A stretch of 64,000 nt of DNA, from NCBI RefSeq assembly GCF_029889845.1, contig NZ_JARANV010000001.1, positions 186,001 to 250,000 of the forward strand, in the 5' to 3' direction. Below the pieces are notes generated by a model. The model was not told the DNA's origin. It saw only the letters and a list, made by a program, of their open reading frames with translations, and did no database searches. Shown piece after piece: positions 28,177 through 38,423 of this stretch. Numbering within the stretch: the stretch's first letter is position 1; each line of letters starts with the position of its first letter. The stretch comes from Halomonas sp. 25-S5 (GTDB taxonomy: Bacteria > Pseudomonadota > Gammaproteobacteria > Pseudomonadales > Halomonadaceae). Position numbers and translations under genes: made by a program.

Positions 28177-29229
28177 TCAGTCGATGCGCCCTTCCTCCAC
28201 GGCGTGACAGGCCACCTGGCCGCTATCGGCGGTGGCGATCAGCGCCGGGACCTCGCGTCGGCAGCGCTCGTTCGCATGGGGGCAGCGGCCGTGGAAGACG
28301 CAGCCCGAGGGCAGGTTGACCGGTGTGGGCACTTCGCCCTGCAGGCGGATGTGCTGCGGCCGGTCGTCCTCGAGGCGCGGGATCGCCGACATCAGGGCCT
28401 GGGTGTAGGGGTGTCGCGGCCGGGCGAAGAGCGTTGCCGTCGGCGCCACCTCGCAGACCCGGCCCAGATACATCACCGCCACCCGGGTACCGAAGTGCTC
28501 CACCACCGCCAGGTCGTGGGTGATGAACAGGTAGGTCAGGTTGCGCTGCTGCTGGGCCTCCATCAGCAGGTTCAACACCTGGGCCTGGATCGACACATCC
28601 AGCGCCGAGATCGGCTCGTCGGCCACGATGAACTCGGGGTCCACCGCCAGGGCGCGGGCGATGGCGATGCGCTGACGCTGGCCGCCGGAGAACTCGTGCC
28701 CATAGCGGCCACCCCAGTCGGCCGCGATGCCCACCGAGGTCATCACCTCGGCCACCTGCTCCTTGATGCGCTGCGGCGACCAGTCCGGGTGGTGCAGGCG
28801 GATCGGCTCCTCCAGGGTCTGCTGGATGGTCATCCGCGGGTTCAGCGAGGCATAGGGGTTCTGGAAGATCATCTGCATGCGGCGGCGGTAGGGCATCAGC
28901 GCCTTGTGGGAAAGATCGTCGATGCGCTGGCCGTCATAGTGGATCTCGCCGGCAGTGGGGTGGAGCAGGCCCATTACGGTGCGGGCCACCGTGGACTTGC
29001 CGCAGCCGGACTCGCCGACCACGCAGAGCGCTTCACCACGCTGGATATCCAGGTCGACGCCGTTGATGGCATGCACGTGCTGCTGTTCGCGGACGATCCT
29101 GCCCCCCTTGAACTTCAGCTGCTCGAGGAAATCTCCGGAGAGCGAGAAGTGCTTCTCCAGTCCGCGGATTTCCAGCAGGGGGGAAGCCGCCTCTGGCGAA
29201 AGGGCCTGGGCTTTGGCGGTGGCACTCAT
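28177..29229 (-). CDS. peptide ABC transporter ATP-binding protein (DppF/OppF type)
   Basis: A 350-residue ATPase with Walker A GESGCGKSTVARTVMGLL, signature LSGGQ-type EFSGGQRQRIAIARAL, Walker B EFIVADEPISALD and the H-loop FITHDLAVVEHFG. The C-terminal oligopeptide/dipeptide domain carries the four-cysteine iron-sulfur-like pattern (CVFHGRCPHANERCRREVP) typical of DppF/OppF. It powers the importer with the companion ATPase, whose stop overlaps its ATG by one base. The LysR gene follows after 64 bases. Confidence 0.94.
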   Translation of the reverse strand: MSATAKAQALSPEAASPLLEIRGLEKHFSLSGDFLEQLKFKGGRIVREQQHVHAINGVDLDIQRGEALCVVGESGCGKSTVARTVMGLLHPTAGEIHYDGQRIDDLSHKALMPYRRRMQMIFQNPYASLNPRMTIQQTLEEPIRLHHPDWSPQRIKEQVAEVMTSVGIAADWGGRYGHEFSGGQRQRIAIARALAVDPEFIVADEPISALDVSIQAQVLNLLMEAQQQRNLTYLFITHDLAVVEHFGTRVAVMYLGRVCEVAPTATLFARPRHPYTQALMSAIPRLEDDRPQHIRLQGEVPTPVNLPSGCVFHGRCPHANERCRREVPALIATADSGQVACHAVEEGRID

Positions 29230-30248
29230 CAGCGAATCTCCTCGGCCGGGATGCGTTCGCGCTCGAGCATCTCGGCGACCATGTGGCAGGCGACCCGGCA
29301 GTTGCCGGAGGTCACGAAACCGGGGGCCTCGTCGATGCAGGCGCGGCGGGGGGTGCCGTCGGCGCGCTCGACGAAGCCGCAGCGCGGGTGGAAGGCGCAG
29401 CCGCTCGGCAGGTTGTCCAGCGAGGGCATGCTGCCGGGGATCTGGTTCAGCCGGCTGCCCGGGGTGGCCATCTGGGGCAGGGCGTTGATCAGCCCCTGGG
29501 TGTAGGGATGCTGGGGGTCGTTGATGATCTCCCGGGTCGGGCCCTGCTCGATCACCCGGCCGGCGTACATCACCAGCATGCGCTGGGTGACCTGGCTGAC
29601 CACGCCCAGGTCGTGGGTGATCAGGATCAGGCCGACATTGTGCTTCTCGCAGAGCTCCAGCAACAGCGCCATGATCTCGGCCTGGATGGTCACGTCCAGC
29701 GCCGTGGTGGGCTCGTCGGCAATGATGATGTCCGGGTCGAGCAGCAGCGCGATGGCGATGATCACCCGTTGGCGCATGCCGCCGGAGAGCTCGTGGGGAT
29801 ACTGGTCCAGGCGTGCCGCGGGTGAGGGGATCTGCACCTGCTCGAGCTTGCGCAGCGAGATCGCCCGGGCCTCACGGTTCGAGATGCGCCGGTGGGCCTT
29901 GAGGCATTCGACCATCTGTTCGCCGATGGAGAGCACCGGGTTCAGGGTCATCATCGGATCCTGGAAGATCATCGACATGCGATGGCCGCGGACATGGCGC
30001 AGCGCCCGGTCGCTCATTTGGGTCAGGTCACGGCCGTCGAAGTGGATGCTGCCGCCGGCGATATAGCCCGGCTTGGCGATCAGGTTGAGCAGGCTGAAGG
30101 CCGCCACCGACTTTCCGGCGCCGGACTCGCCCACGATCCCCAGGCGCTCGCCGCGCTCGAGGCTGAAGCTGACATCGCGCAGCGCCTGGACATCGCCGCG
30201 GCGAAGGGCAAAGCGCACGTCGAGATGGTTTACGTCGAGGAGTGCCAT
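29229..30248 (-). CDS. peptide ABC transporter ATP-binding protein (DppD/OppD type)
   Basis: A 339-residue ATPase: Walker A GESGAGKSVAAFSLLNLI, signature ELSGGMRQRVIIAIAL, Walker B DIIIADEPTTALD, H-loop LITHDLGVVSQVT, and the C-terminal cysteine-rich region CAFHPRCGFVERADG. The GKSVAA variant of Walker A and the longer C-terminus are typical of the DppD/OppD partner. It lies four bases after the DppC-type permease gene, so the two are translated together. Confidence 0.94.
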   Translation of the reverse strand: MALLDVNHLDVRFALRRGDVQALRDVSFSLERGERLGIVGESGAGKSVAAFSLLNLIAKPGYIAGGSIHFDGRDLTQMSDRALRHVRGHRMSMIFQDPMMTLNPVLSIGEQMVECLKAHRRISNREARAISLRKLEQVQIPSPAARLDQYPHELSGGMRQRVIIAIALLLDPDIIIADEPTTALDVTIQAEIMALLLELCEKHNVGLILITHDLGVVSQVTQRMLVMYAGRVIEQGPTREIINDPQHPYTQGLINALPQMATPGSRLNQIPGSMPSLDNLPSGCAFHPRCGFVERADGTPRRACIDEAPGFVTSGNCRVACHMVAEMLERERIPAEEIR

Positions 30249-30252
30249 GGGA

Positions 30253-31209
30253 TCAGCCCTTGTAGAGTCGCGGGTTGAGGACGTCGCGCAGCCAGTCGCC
30301 GAGCAGGTTGATCACCAGCACCAGCACCACCAGCACCAGGCCGGGGATCAGGGTGATCCACCAGGAGCCCGACTGCAGGTAGTCGAAGCCGGACTTGATC
30401 AGCGAGCCCAGCGACGGGTGCGTTTCCGGCATGCCCAGTCCCAGGAAGGAGAGCGCCGCCTCGGAGATGATGGCGTTGGCCACCTGGACCGTGGAGATGA
30501 CGAAGATCGGCGACAGGGTATTGGGCAGGATATGGCGGAACATGATCCGCCGGCTGGTAAAGCCCATCACTCGGGCCGCATCGACGTATTCCTTGCTGCG
30601 CTCGGCCAGCACCGAGGCGCGCACCGTGCGTGCGTACTGGGGCCATTCGGCCAGGCCGATGATCAGCACCAGCAGTGGCACCGCATAGGCACTGAAGGTG
30701 GCGCCACCGAACGCCGCCTTGACTAACGCGCCCACCACGATGGCCACCATCAGGGTGGAGAACGACAGCTGGATGTCGGCCAGGCGCATCAGGAAGGCAT
30801 CCACGCGCCCCCCCAGATAGCCGGCGAGCAGCCCGAAGCTGACGCCCAGCAGTGCCTGTAAGGCCACCGCGCCGAAGCCGATGATCAGCGACACCCGGGC
30901 GCCATAGAGGAGGGTGGAGAGCAGGTCGCGGCCCTGGGCGTCGGTGCCCATCGGGTAGGTCGGGTCGCTGCCCTCGACCCAAAAGGGCGGCAGTTCCGAG
31001 GCCATGATATCGATCTGCGCCAGGTCATAGGGGTTCATGGGCGCCAGCCACGGTGCCAGTACCGCCACGGCGACCAGGGCGATGAAGACCACCAGGCTGA
31101 GCTGGGCGATCGGGTCACGCTTGAAGCTGTAGAGCAAGTAGGAGCCGCGAAAGCGTGACCAGCGGCTCGCCACGGGGGCGCTTGCCATGGAAGAGTTCGT
31201 GGTTGTCAT
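30253..31209 (-). CDS. peptide ABC transporter permease (DppC/OppC type)
   Basis: A 318-residue inner-membrane permease with six predicted helices, the first after a ~35-residue cytoplasmic start (LSLVVFIALVAVAVLAPWLA), an OppC N-terminal domain with YPMGTDAQGRDLLSTLLYGA, and the EAA coupling loop ~residue 230 (DAARVMGFTSRRIMFRHILP). The ATG at 31209 overlaps the DppB-type stop (ATGA), which decides the start over the much longer open frame. With the partner permease it forms the translocation path. Confidence 0.94.
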   Translation of the reverse strand: MTTTNSSMASAPVASRWSRFRGSYLLYSFKRDPIAQLSLVVFIALVAVAVLAPWLAPMNPYDLAQIDIMASELPPFWVEGSDPTYPMGTDAQGRDLLSTLLYGARVSLIIGFGAVALQALLGVSFGLLAGYLGGRVDAFLMRLADIQLSFSTLMVAIVVGALVKAAFGGATFSAYAVPLLVLIIGLAEWPQYARTVRASVLAERSKEYVDAARVMGFTSRRIMFRHILPNTLSPIFVISTVQVANAIISEAALSFLGLGMPETHPSLGSLIKSGFDYLQSGSWWITLIPGLVLVVLVLVINLLGDWLRDVLNPRLYKG

Positions 31210-32252
31210 GCGGGTTTCCCTGTCAGCTTGACGGTGGGGTTGACCAGGCCATAGATCAGGTCGACCAGGGTGTTGGTGATCACGAAGATCAGCCCCACGA
31301 TCATCAGGTAGGTGATGATCAGCGGCACGTCGGAGCGCTGGATGGCATTGAGGAACATCAGCCCCATGCCTGGCCACTGGAAGACCGTCTCGGTGAGGAT
31401 GGTGTAGGCCACCAGGGTGCCGATCTGCACCCCGCCCATGGTGATCACCGGCAGCATGGTGTTCTTCAGGGCGTGCAAGAAGTAGATGCGGCGCAGCGAT
31501 ATGCCCTTGGCGCGGGCGAACTTCACGTACTCGGACTGCAATACTTCGAGCATCTCGGCGCGGATCAGGCGGATGAACAGCGGCAGCATGATCGAGGCCA
31601 GCGAGATGGCCGGCAGCACCAGGTAGGTGAGGCCTTCGAGGGAGGCGAAGTTGGTCGCCCAGGTGCCGAAGACGGGCACCGGGTTGCCGCGTCCGTAGGC
31701 CGGCATGCCGCCCTCGGTACTGACCAGGTCGTTGAGCCAGGCCCCCCAGCCAGTATCGGCGGGGAAGGGCGACCAGCTCACCCCGATGGCGAACAGCTGG
31801 ATCAGCATGATGGCGGTGAGAAAGACTGGGATGGAGATGCCGATGATCGACACCCCCATGAAGAAACGCGACAGCCACGCCCGGGGCCGAATCGCGCTAT
31901 AGACGCCGATCGGCACCGAGAGCAGCACAATCAGCAGGGTCGTGGCGAAGACCAGCTCCAGGGTCGCCGGCAGGTGGCGCAGGATCACCTCGGTGGTGGG
32001 CTGGTTGAAGATGTAGGAGTAGCCGAAGTCCAGCTGCAGGGCATTGCCCGCGAAGCGCAGGTACTGGACCAGGAAGGGGTCGTTGAGGCCCAGCTGCTCG
32101 CGCAGGGCCTCGCGCTCGCTCTCTGGGACCGACTGGCCGACCATCTGCTGGATGGGGTCGCCCAGGTTGTCCTGGATGGCGAAGGCGATGATGCTGATGA
32201 TGAACATCACCAGCAGGGCATGGAAGAGGCGCTTGATCAAAAAGGCGATCAT
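31206..32252 (-). CDS. peptide ABC transporter permease (DppB/OppB type)
   Basis: A 348-residue permease with the OppB/DppB N-terminus (MIAFLIKRLFHALLVMFIIS), at least six membrane helices and the EAA loop VKFARAKGISLRRIYFLHAL (~residue 240). A large periplasmic insertion of ~45 residues between helices (WSPFPADTGWGAWLNDLVST onward) is longer than in E. coli DppB and suggests the subfamily found with longer-peptide or opine-type systems. It begins 106 bases after the binding-protein gene; a hairpin in that gap probably lowers expression of the membrane genes relative to the binding protein. Confidence 0.93.
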   Translation of the reverse strand: MIAFLIKRLFHALLVMFIISIIAFAIQDNLGDPIQQMVGQSVPESEREALREQLGLNDPFLVQYLRFAGNALQLDFGYSYIFNQPTTEVILRHLPATLELVFATTLLIVLLSVPIGVYSAIRPRAWLSRFFMGVSIIGISIPVFLTAIMLIQLFAIGVSWSPFPADTGWGAWLNDLVSTEGGMPAYGRGNPVPVFGTWATNFASLEGLTYLVLPAISLASIMLPLFIRLIRAEMLEVLQSEYVKFARAKGISLRRIYFLHALKNTMLPVITMGGVQIGTLVAYTILTETVFQWPGMGLMFLNAIQRSDVPLIITYLMIVGLIFVITNTLVDLIYGLVNPTVKLTGKPA

Positions 32253-32327
32253 GGCTGGCGTCCCGTGTGCAACACGCGGCGACGCACTCGCCGGGCGAGC
32301 GCGTCGCAGAGGTCAAGGTTTCGGATG

Positions 32328-32347
32328 ACCGGCCCGTGCGGGCCGGT
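32328..32347 (-). terminator. attenuating hairpin between binding-protein and permease genes
   Basis: ACCGGCCC / GGGCCGGT with loop GTGC lies 11 bases after the binding-protein stop. Without a T-run it is more likely a 3'-end stabiliser or partial terminator, a common feature after ABC binding-protein genes. Confidence 0.45.
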
Positions 32348-32358
32348 GCGGGGCAGGC

Positions 32359-33933
32359 TTACTCGCCCTCGATGACCAGGTCCCCGAGGTAGGGGAAGTT
32401 CATCACGTTGAGGATCGGCTCGATATCGATGTTGGACGCCGAGGCCCAGGCCAGATCCTGCCAGTGCAGGGGCACCACGGCCGCCTCGTCATAGAGGGTC
32501 TGCTCGACCTGCTGCAGCATCTCGGCCCGCTTCTCGAGGTCGACCTCCAGGTTGGCCTCGGCCACCAGCTTGTCGAGCGCCGGGTTGCAGTAGTTGCCGG
32601 CGTTGTATTGGCCGGCGCCGCTGTCGGCATCCGGGCAGGCCGTCAGGTACTCGTGGAAGTTGGCGCTGTCCTCGGTGTCGGCGTGCCAGCCGATCAGCAT
32701 CATGTCGGCGGCGCGGTCATCGTACTCCCCCCAGTACTGGGCCTTGGGTAGCGTCTTGAGGTCCACGGTGACGTTGATGCGCGCCAGCATGGCGGCGACC
32801 GCCTGGGCGATCTTGGCATCGTTCACGTAGCGGTTGTTGGGCGCCATCATGGAGATCTCGAAGCCATCCTCGTAGCCGGCATCAGCCATCAGCTGCTTGG
32901 CCTTCTCCAGATCGTAGCGCGGCTCGAGACTCTCGACATGGCCGGCATAGCCCTTTGGCGAGAACTGCGCCGCCGGGGTGGCGAAGCCCTTCATCAGGCG
33001 GTCGGCGATGCCCTCCTGATTGACGGCATAGGCGAAGGCCTGGCGGACCCGCGGGTCCTGGAAGGCCTCGACGCGCTCCTGGTTCATGTGGAAGAAGATG
33101 ATCCGCGTGCCGGACATGGTGACCAGCTGGACATCCTCGTCCTCGCGCACCCGCTCCAGGTCGTTGGGCGGCACCGGGGCGATGAAGTCCACGTCCCCGG
33201 AGAGCAGGGCGGCCACCCGGGTGGCGTTCTCGCTGATCGGGGTCAGCACGATGCGCTCCACGTTGCCCGGGGACTCGTCGTCCCAGTAGTCGTCGAAGCG
33301 GTCGAACTCCATGCGGGTGCCTTTCTGGTGCTCGACCACGGTGAAGGGGCCGGTGCCGGAGAGGTGGGTCGAGGCGAAGGAGTTGCCGTTCTTGACAATC
33401 TCGTCCTTGGGGTCGCCGTCCGCGTCGGTGCCGCTGTAGAACTCGCTGTCCAGCGGGAAGATGTAGGTGGCGAGGTTGAGCAGCAGCGGATAGGGCTTGG
33501 CAGTCTTGAACTCCACGGTGGTGTCGTCGATGGCCGTGACGCTCTCGATGGGCTCGAAGATCGCCTTGAAGTCCGAGCTGCGCTTGAGGCGCTCGACGGT
33601 CCACACCACATCTTCGGCACTGAAGGCATTGCCGCTGTGAAACGCCACGTCATCACGCAGGGTCATGCGCATGGTGGTGTCGTCGACCTGCTCCCAGCCG
33701 GTGGCCAGGCGCGGCTCGAAGGCCAGGTCCTTGTTCCAGCGCACCAGGGGGTCGAAGGTCATGTGGGAGAGCTGGAGGATCCCCCCGGAGAGCTGCTCGT
33801 GGATGTCCAGCGAGACCGGGTCGGCATCGTAGGCCATGCGCAGGGTGGTCTCGGCGCTGGCCACGGAGGGCAGCACGGCGGTGGTCATGGCGGCGCCGAT
33901 CACGCTCGCCAGTAGGGTCTTCTTGAGAGTCAT
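32359..33933 (-). CDS. peptide ABC transporter periplasmic binding protein
   Basis: A 524-residue SBP family 5 (DppA/OppA) protein. The signal peptide is ASVIGAAMTTAVLPSVASAE, with cleavage after ASA. The mature chain begins TTLRMAYDADPVSLDIHEQL and shows the family's LDPLVRW-type and SGTGPFTVVEHQKG motifs and the C-terminal VVPLHWQDLAWA. It captures peptides in the periplasm for the permeases downstream. I place the start at MTLKK (33933), preceded by GGAACGA; an ATG four codons upstream is possible. It heads the seven-gene operon that ends with pepQ. Confidence 0.93.
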   Translation of the reverse strand: MTLKKTLLASVIGAAMTTAVLPSVASAETTLRMAYDADPVSLDIHEQLSGGILQLSHMTFDPLVRWNKDLAFEPRLATGWEQVDDTTMRMTLRDDVAFHSGNAFSAEDVVWTVERLKRSSDFKAIFEPIESVTAIDDTTVEFKTAKPYPLLLNLATYIFPLDSEFYSGTDADGDPKDEIVKNGNSFASTHLSGTGPFTVVEHQKGTRMEFDRFDDYWDDESPGNVERIVLTPISENATRVAALLSGDVDFIAPVPPNDLERVREDEDVQLVTMSGTRIIFFHMNQERVEAFQDPRVRQAFAYAVNQEGIADRLMKGFATPAAQFSPKGYAGHVESLEPRYDLEKAKQLMADAGYEDGFEISMMAPNNRYVNDAKIAQAVAAMLARINVTVDLKTLPKAQYWGEYDDRAADMMLIGWHADTEDSANFHEYLTACPDADSGAGQYNAGNYCNPALDKLVAEANLEVDLEKRAEMLQQVEQTLYDEAAVVPLHWQDLAWASASNIDIEPILNVMNFPYLGDLVIEGE

Positions 33934-33992
33934 GTGTCGTTCCATGCTGGTTGGCTTGTTGTTGATGTGATGACCGCGAAGGTCCAGCCAAC

Positions 33993-34033
33993 AACATAGT
34001 GAGCTCGGCCACGCAGGCACAATCGAAATTGTG
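33993..34033 (-). promoter_or_regulatory. candidate promoter and operator of the peptide-transport operon
   Basis: On the reverse strand TTGTGC (34017-34022) and TATGTT (33993-33998) are separated by 18 bases. A perfect inverted repeat CACAAT-4-ATTGTG (34018-34033) overlaps the -35, a position suited to a repressor or activator such as the LysR protein encoded in the operon. Confidence 0.45.
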
Positions 34034-34081
34034 AGAGGGCTCATGCGCCCGGCGAATGAGCCCCGCCGGATGGGGCCTGGC

Positions 34082-34732
34082 TCAGTCTCCGGCGGGGGTG
34101 ATGCGGTCGATGCGATAGAGGGTGGCGACCTGGTCGAGGCCATGGACGCTGCAGTCGAGATCGGAGACCCGGCCGTCGCTCAGCCCGTAGACCCAGCCGT
34201 GCACGGAGAGCGCCTGGCCGCGCTGCCAGGCCCGCTGGACGATCTTGGTCCGGCACAGGTTGTTGACCTGGGCCTCGACGTTGAGCTCGCACATGCGGTC
34301 GACCTGCTCCTCGAGGGGCAGTGTTTCCAGGGCTCCACGATGACGACTGTAGAGCTCGCGGACCGAATGCAGCCAGTAGTCGACCATGCCACACTCACCG
34401 CCGGCGACAGCGGCGCGCACGCCGCCGCAGCCATAGTGGCCGACCACCATGATGTGGCGCACCTTGAGCACGTCCACGGCGAACTGCACCACCGAGAGGG
34501 CGTTCATGTCATTGTGGTGGAGCAGGTTGGCCACGTTGCGGTGGACGAAGACCTCGCCCGGCGGCAGGTCGATGATCTGATTGGCCGGCACTCGGGAGTC
34601 GGAACAGCCGATCCACAAGTACTCGGGGCTCTGCTGGCGGGCGAGGCGAGCGAAGTAGTCCGGATCGTCCTGGCACATCTTCTCCGCCCAGCGGCGGTTG
34701 TTGGCCAGCAGTCTCTCGATCTCTTGTTTCAT
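34082..34732 (-). CDS. can: beta-class carbonic anhydrase
   Basis: A 216-residue cytosolic enzyme interconverting CO2 and bicarbonate. Zinc ligands are Cys43 (IGCSDSR), His99 and Cys102 (VVGHYGCGGVRAA); Asp45 and Arg47 form the conserved dyad that can also bind zinc in the inactive state. The HRNVANLLHHNDMNALSVVQ segment and the WVYGLSDGRVSDL C-terminus match E. coli Can. It is divergent from gor across a 162-base gap and is 148 bases upstream of the binding-protein gene on the same strand, with no strong terminator between. Confidence 0.95.
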   Translation of the reverse strand: MKQEIERLLANNRRWAEKMCQDDPDYFARLARQQSPEYLWIGCSDSRVPANQIIDLPPGEVFVHRNVANLLHHNDMNALSVVQFAVDVLKVRHIMVVGHYGCGGVRAAVAGGECGMVDYWLHSVRELYSRHRGALETLPLEEQVDRMCELNVEAQVNNLCRTKIVQRAWQRGQALSVHGWVYGLSDGRVSDLDCSVHGLDQVATLYRIDRITPAGD

Positions 34733-34831
34733 GGCGGGCTCCGGTTGGCTCGGTCGGGGTTGTAGGGTGAACCCTTGTAACTTCACCCGCCGAGGCGGTC
34801 AACCGCTCTCCCAGGGCCCCGTCTCGGCTGG

Positions 34832-34837
34832 TATGAT
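34832..34837 (+). promoter_or_regulatory. candidate extended -10 element of gor
   Basis: TGGTATGAT contains an extended -10 (TG one base before TATGAT), 57 bases before the gor start. No matching -35 is seen, which is acceptable for extended -10 promoters. Confidence 0.4.
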
Positions 34838-34894
34838 CCGTCTCGAGATTCACTGGCGGGCCGATGCGGCTCGACCCTTCGACAGGAGATTTGC

Positions 34895-36256
34895 GTGTCA
34901 GATTTCGACTATGACCTCTTCGTGATCGGGGCGGGGTCCGGCGGGGTCCGCGCCGCCCGTACCGCCGCCGCCAGCGGCGCGCGGGTCGCCGTGGCGGAGG
35001 ATCGCTACCTGGGCGGCACCTGCGTCAACGTGGGCTGCGTGCCCAAGAAGCTCTACTCCCATGCGGCGCACTTCCACGAGGCCTTCGAGGACGCCGGCGG
35101 CTTCGGCTGGCACCTGTCCGAGGCCCCGCGCTTCGAGTGGACCACACTGCGTGACAACAAGATCGGCGAGATCAAGCGGCTCAACGACATCTATGGACGC
35201 CTGCTGGACACTGCCGGTGTGCGCCTGATCAACGGCCGCGCCCGGGTGCTGGATGCGCACCATGTCAGCGTCAACGACGAGACCCTGAGCGCGGCGAATA
35301 TCCTGGTAGCGGTGGGGGGCTGGCCCTGGGTGCCGGACTTCCCGGGCAACGAGCACGTGGTCGATTCCAACCGTGTCTTCGACCTCGAGCGCTTTCCCGA
35401 GCGCTTCCTGGTCCTCGGCGGCGGTTATATCGCCGTGGAGTTCGCCAGCATCTTCAATGGCCTGGGCAGCGAGGCCCACCTGGTCTACCGCGGCGAGCTC
35501 TTCCTGCGCGGCTTCGACCAGCAGGTGCGCGAGTTCACCCGCGACGAGATGGCCAAGAAGGGCGTCCAGCTGCACTTCGAGGCCAACATAGCCTCCATCG
35601 AGAAGGTCGAAGGGGGACTGCGGGTGAGCCTCACCAACGGCGAGCAGCTCGAGGTGGATGCCGTCCTGTCCGCCACCGGTCGCCGCCCCCATCTCGAGGG
35701 GCTGGGCCTCGACCGCCTCGACATCGCGCTGACCGACAGCGGCCACCTGCGTGTCAACGAGCGCTTCGAGACCTCAGTGCCCTCCATCCTGGCCCTGGGC
35801 GACGTGACTGGCGGGCCCGAACTGACGCCGGTGGCGCTCGCCGAGGCGATGCAGATGGTCAGGCACCACTTCGACGAGGCCGAGCCGGCCGCGCTGGACT
35901 ACCGCAACATCCCCACCGCGGTGTTCTGTCACCCCAACATCGGCACGGTGGGGCTCTCCGAGGAGCAGGCCCGCGAGGCGTGCGGCGAGATCCGCGTCTA
36001 TGTCGCCGACTTCCGCCCCCTGAAGCACACCCTCTCCGGCAGCAGCGAGCGCTGCCTGATAAAGCTGGTCGTCGACGACCAGCGCGATGTGGTGGTGGGG
36101 GCCCACATGGTGGGCGAGGAGGCCGGCGAGGTGATTCAGGGCATCGCCGTGGCGGTGCGCGCGGGCCTCACCAAGGCCGATTTCGACGCCACCGTGGGCA
36201 TCCACCCCACCGGTGCCGAGGAGTTCGTCACCATGCCCGTGCCGACACGGCGCTGA
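34895..36256 (+). CDS. gor: glutathione-disulfide reductase
   Basis: A 453-residue FAD enzyme. The FAD-binding [14 protein letters not shown], redox-active pair Cys43/Cys48 ([14 protein letters not shown]), the NADPH-site [13 protein letters not shown] and the interface His-Glu pair in [13 protein letters not shown] identify glutathione reductase rather than lipoamide or mercuric reductase; the ending is PTRR, also typical. The start is GTG at 34895 after ACAGGAG. It keeps glutathione reduced in the cytosol. The stop is 183 bases before ectA, a gap that carries the ectoine promoter. Confidence 0.95.
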   Translation: MSDFDYDLFVIGAGSGGVRAARTAAASGARVAVAEDRYLGGTCVNVGCVPKKLYSHAAHFHEAFEDAGGFGWHLSEAPRFEWTTLRDNKIGEIKRLNDIYGRLLDTAGVRLINGRARVLDAHHVSVNDETLSAANILVAVGGWPWVPDFPGNEHVVDSNRVFDLERFPERFLVLGGGYIAVEFASIFNGLGSEAHLVYRGELFLRGFDQQVREFTRDEMAKKGVQLHFEANIASIEKVEGGLRVSLTNGEQLEVDAVLSATGRRPHLEGLGLDRLDIALTDSGHLRVNERFETSVPSILALGDVTGGPELTPVALAEAMQMVRHHFDEAEPAALDYRNIPTAVFCHPNIGTVGLSEEQAREACGEIRVYVADFRPLKHTLSGSSERCLIKLVVDDQRDVVVGAHMVGEEAGEVIQGIAVAVRAGLTKADFDATVGIHPTGAEEFVTMPVPTRR

Positions 36257-36333
36257 GCCCATGCCGGCTGCAGGCACCGCAGTGGTCTATTATCGAAGAT
36301 ACGCGGCTCGACTGACGAGCGGGGATCACGCAG

Positions 36334-36350
36334 CATAATTTTCCATTATG
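36334..36350. promoter_or_regulatory. AT-rich inverted repeat upstream of ectA promoter
   Basis: CATAAT-TTTCC-ATTATG lies 29 bases before the ectA -35 hexamer. In this GC-rich genome such an element stands out; it could bind a regulator or raise local curvature (UP-like). Confidence 0.4.
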
Positions 36351-36378
36351 GATCCGTGGCGCCAGGATAATCATGGTT

Positions 36379-36407
36379 TTGAATTGCCGATTAGCCGCTG
36401 TTATACT
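36379..36407 (+). promoter_or_regulatory. sigma70-type promoter of ectABC
   Basis: TTGAAT (36379-36384) and TATACT (36402-36407) have an ideal 17-base spacer. Transcription would start near 36414, about 26 bases before the ectA ATG, leaving little room for a leader; no strong Shine-Dalgarno is seen there. Confidence 0.7.
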
Positions 36408-36439
36408 CCTCCCCAAATTCGCTACAGCGAACCATGACA

Positions 36440-37018
36440 ATGAACGCAACCACCGAGCCCTTCACGCCCTCCGCCGACCTGGCCCGCCCCACCGTAGCGG
36501 ATGCCGTGGTCGGTCACGAGGCCTACCCGTTGTTCATCCGCAAGCCCAATCCGGATGACGGCTGGGGGATCTACGAACTGGTCAAGTCCTGCCCCCCGCT
36601 GGACGTCAATTCCGCCTATGCCTACCTGCTGCTGGCGACCCAGTTCCGCGACAGTTGCGCTGTGGCTACCAACGAGGAGGGCGAGATTGTCGGCTTCGTC
36701 TCCGGCTATGTGAAGAGCAACGCCCCGGATACCTATTTCCTGTGGCAGGTGGCGGTCGGCGAGAAGGCGCGCGGCACCGGTCTGGCCCGCCGCCTGGTGG
36801 AAGCCGTCATGACCCGCCCGGAGATGGCCGAGGTCTACCATCTCGAGACCACCATCACGCCCGACAACCAGGCCTCCTGGGGCCTGTTTCGGCGGCTTGC
36901 CGAACGCTGGCAGGCGCCGCTCAACAGCCGCGAGTACTTCTCCACCGACCAGCTCGGTGGCGAGCACGACCCGGAAAACCTCGTGCGCATTGGCCCCTTC
37001 CAGACCGATCGTATCTGA
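36440..37018 (+). CDS. ectA: L-2,4-diaminobutyrate acetyltransferase
   Basis: A 192-residue GNAT enzyme that acetylates the gamma amino group of diaminobutyrate, the second step of ectoine synthesis. The acetyl-CoA loop is WQVAVGEKARGTGLARRLVE (residues ~98-117). The sequence closely follows Halomonas elongata EctA, including the MNATTEPFTPSADLA start, which is why I choose 36440 over the ATG six bases earlier. ectB begins 108 bases downstream. Expression should follow salinity through the promoter at 36379. Confidence 0.97.
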   Translation: MNATTEPFTPSADLARPTVADAVVGHEAYPLFIRKPNPDDGWGIYELVKSCPPLDVNSAYAYLLLATQFRDSCAVATNEEGEIVGFVSGYVKSNAPDTYFLWQVAVGEKARGTGLARRLVEAVMTRPEMAEVYHLETTITPDNQASWGLFRRLAERWQAPLNSREYFSTDQLGGEHDPENLVRIGPFQTDRI

Positions 37019-37096
37019 GGGTCCCGCTTCACTGGTCCTACCGCTCCAGGGCGGCAGGCGACCCCACACTTCTTCAGCCGCGCTAGCGCGTCCTGA

Positions 37097-38392
<1,296 letters not shown>

Positions 38393-38423
38393 TAGTCTGA
38401 GGGTGTCGCCCCATGTGGGTGGC

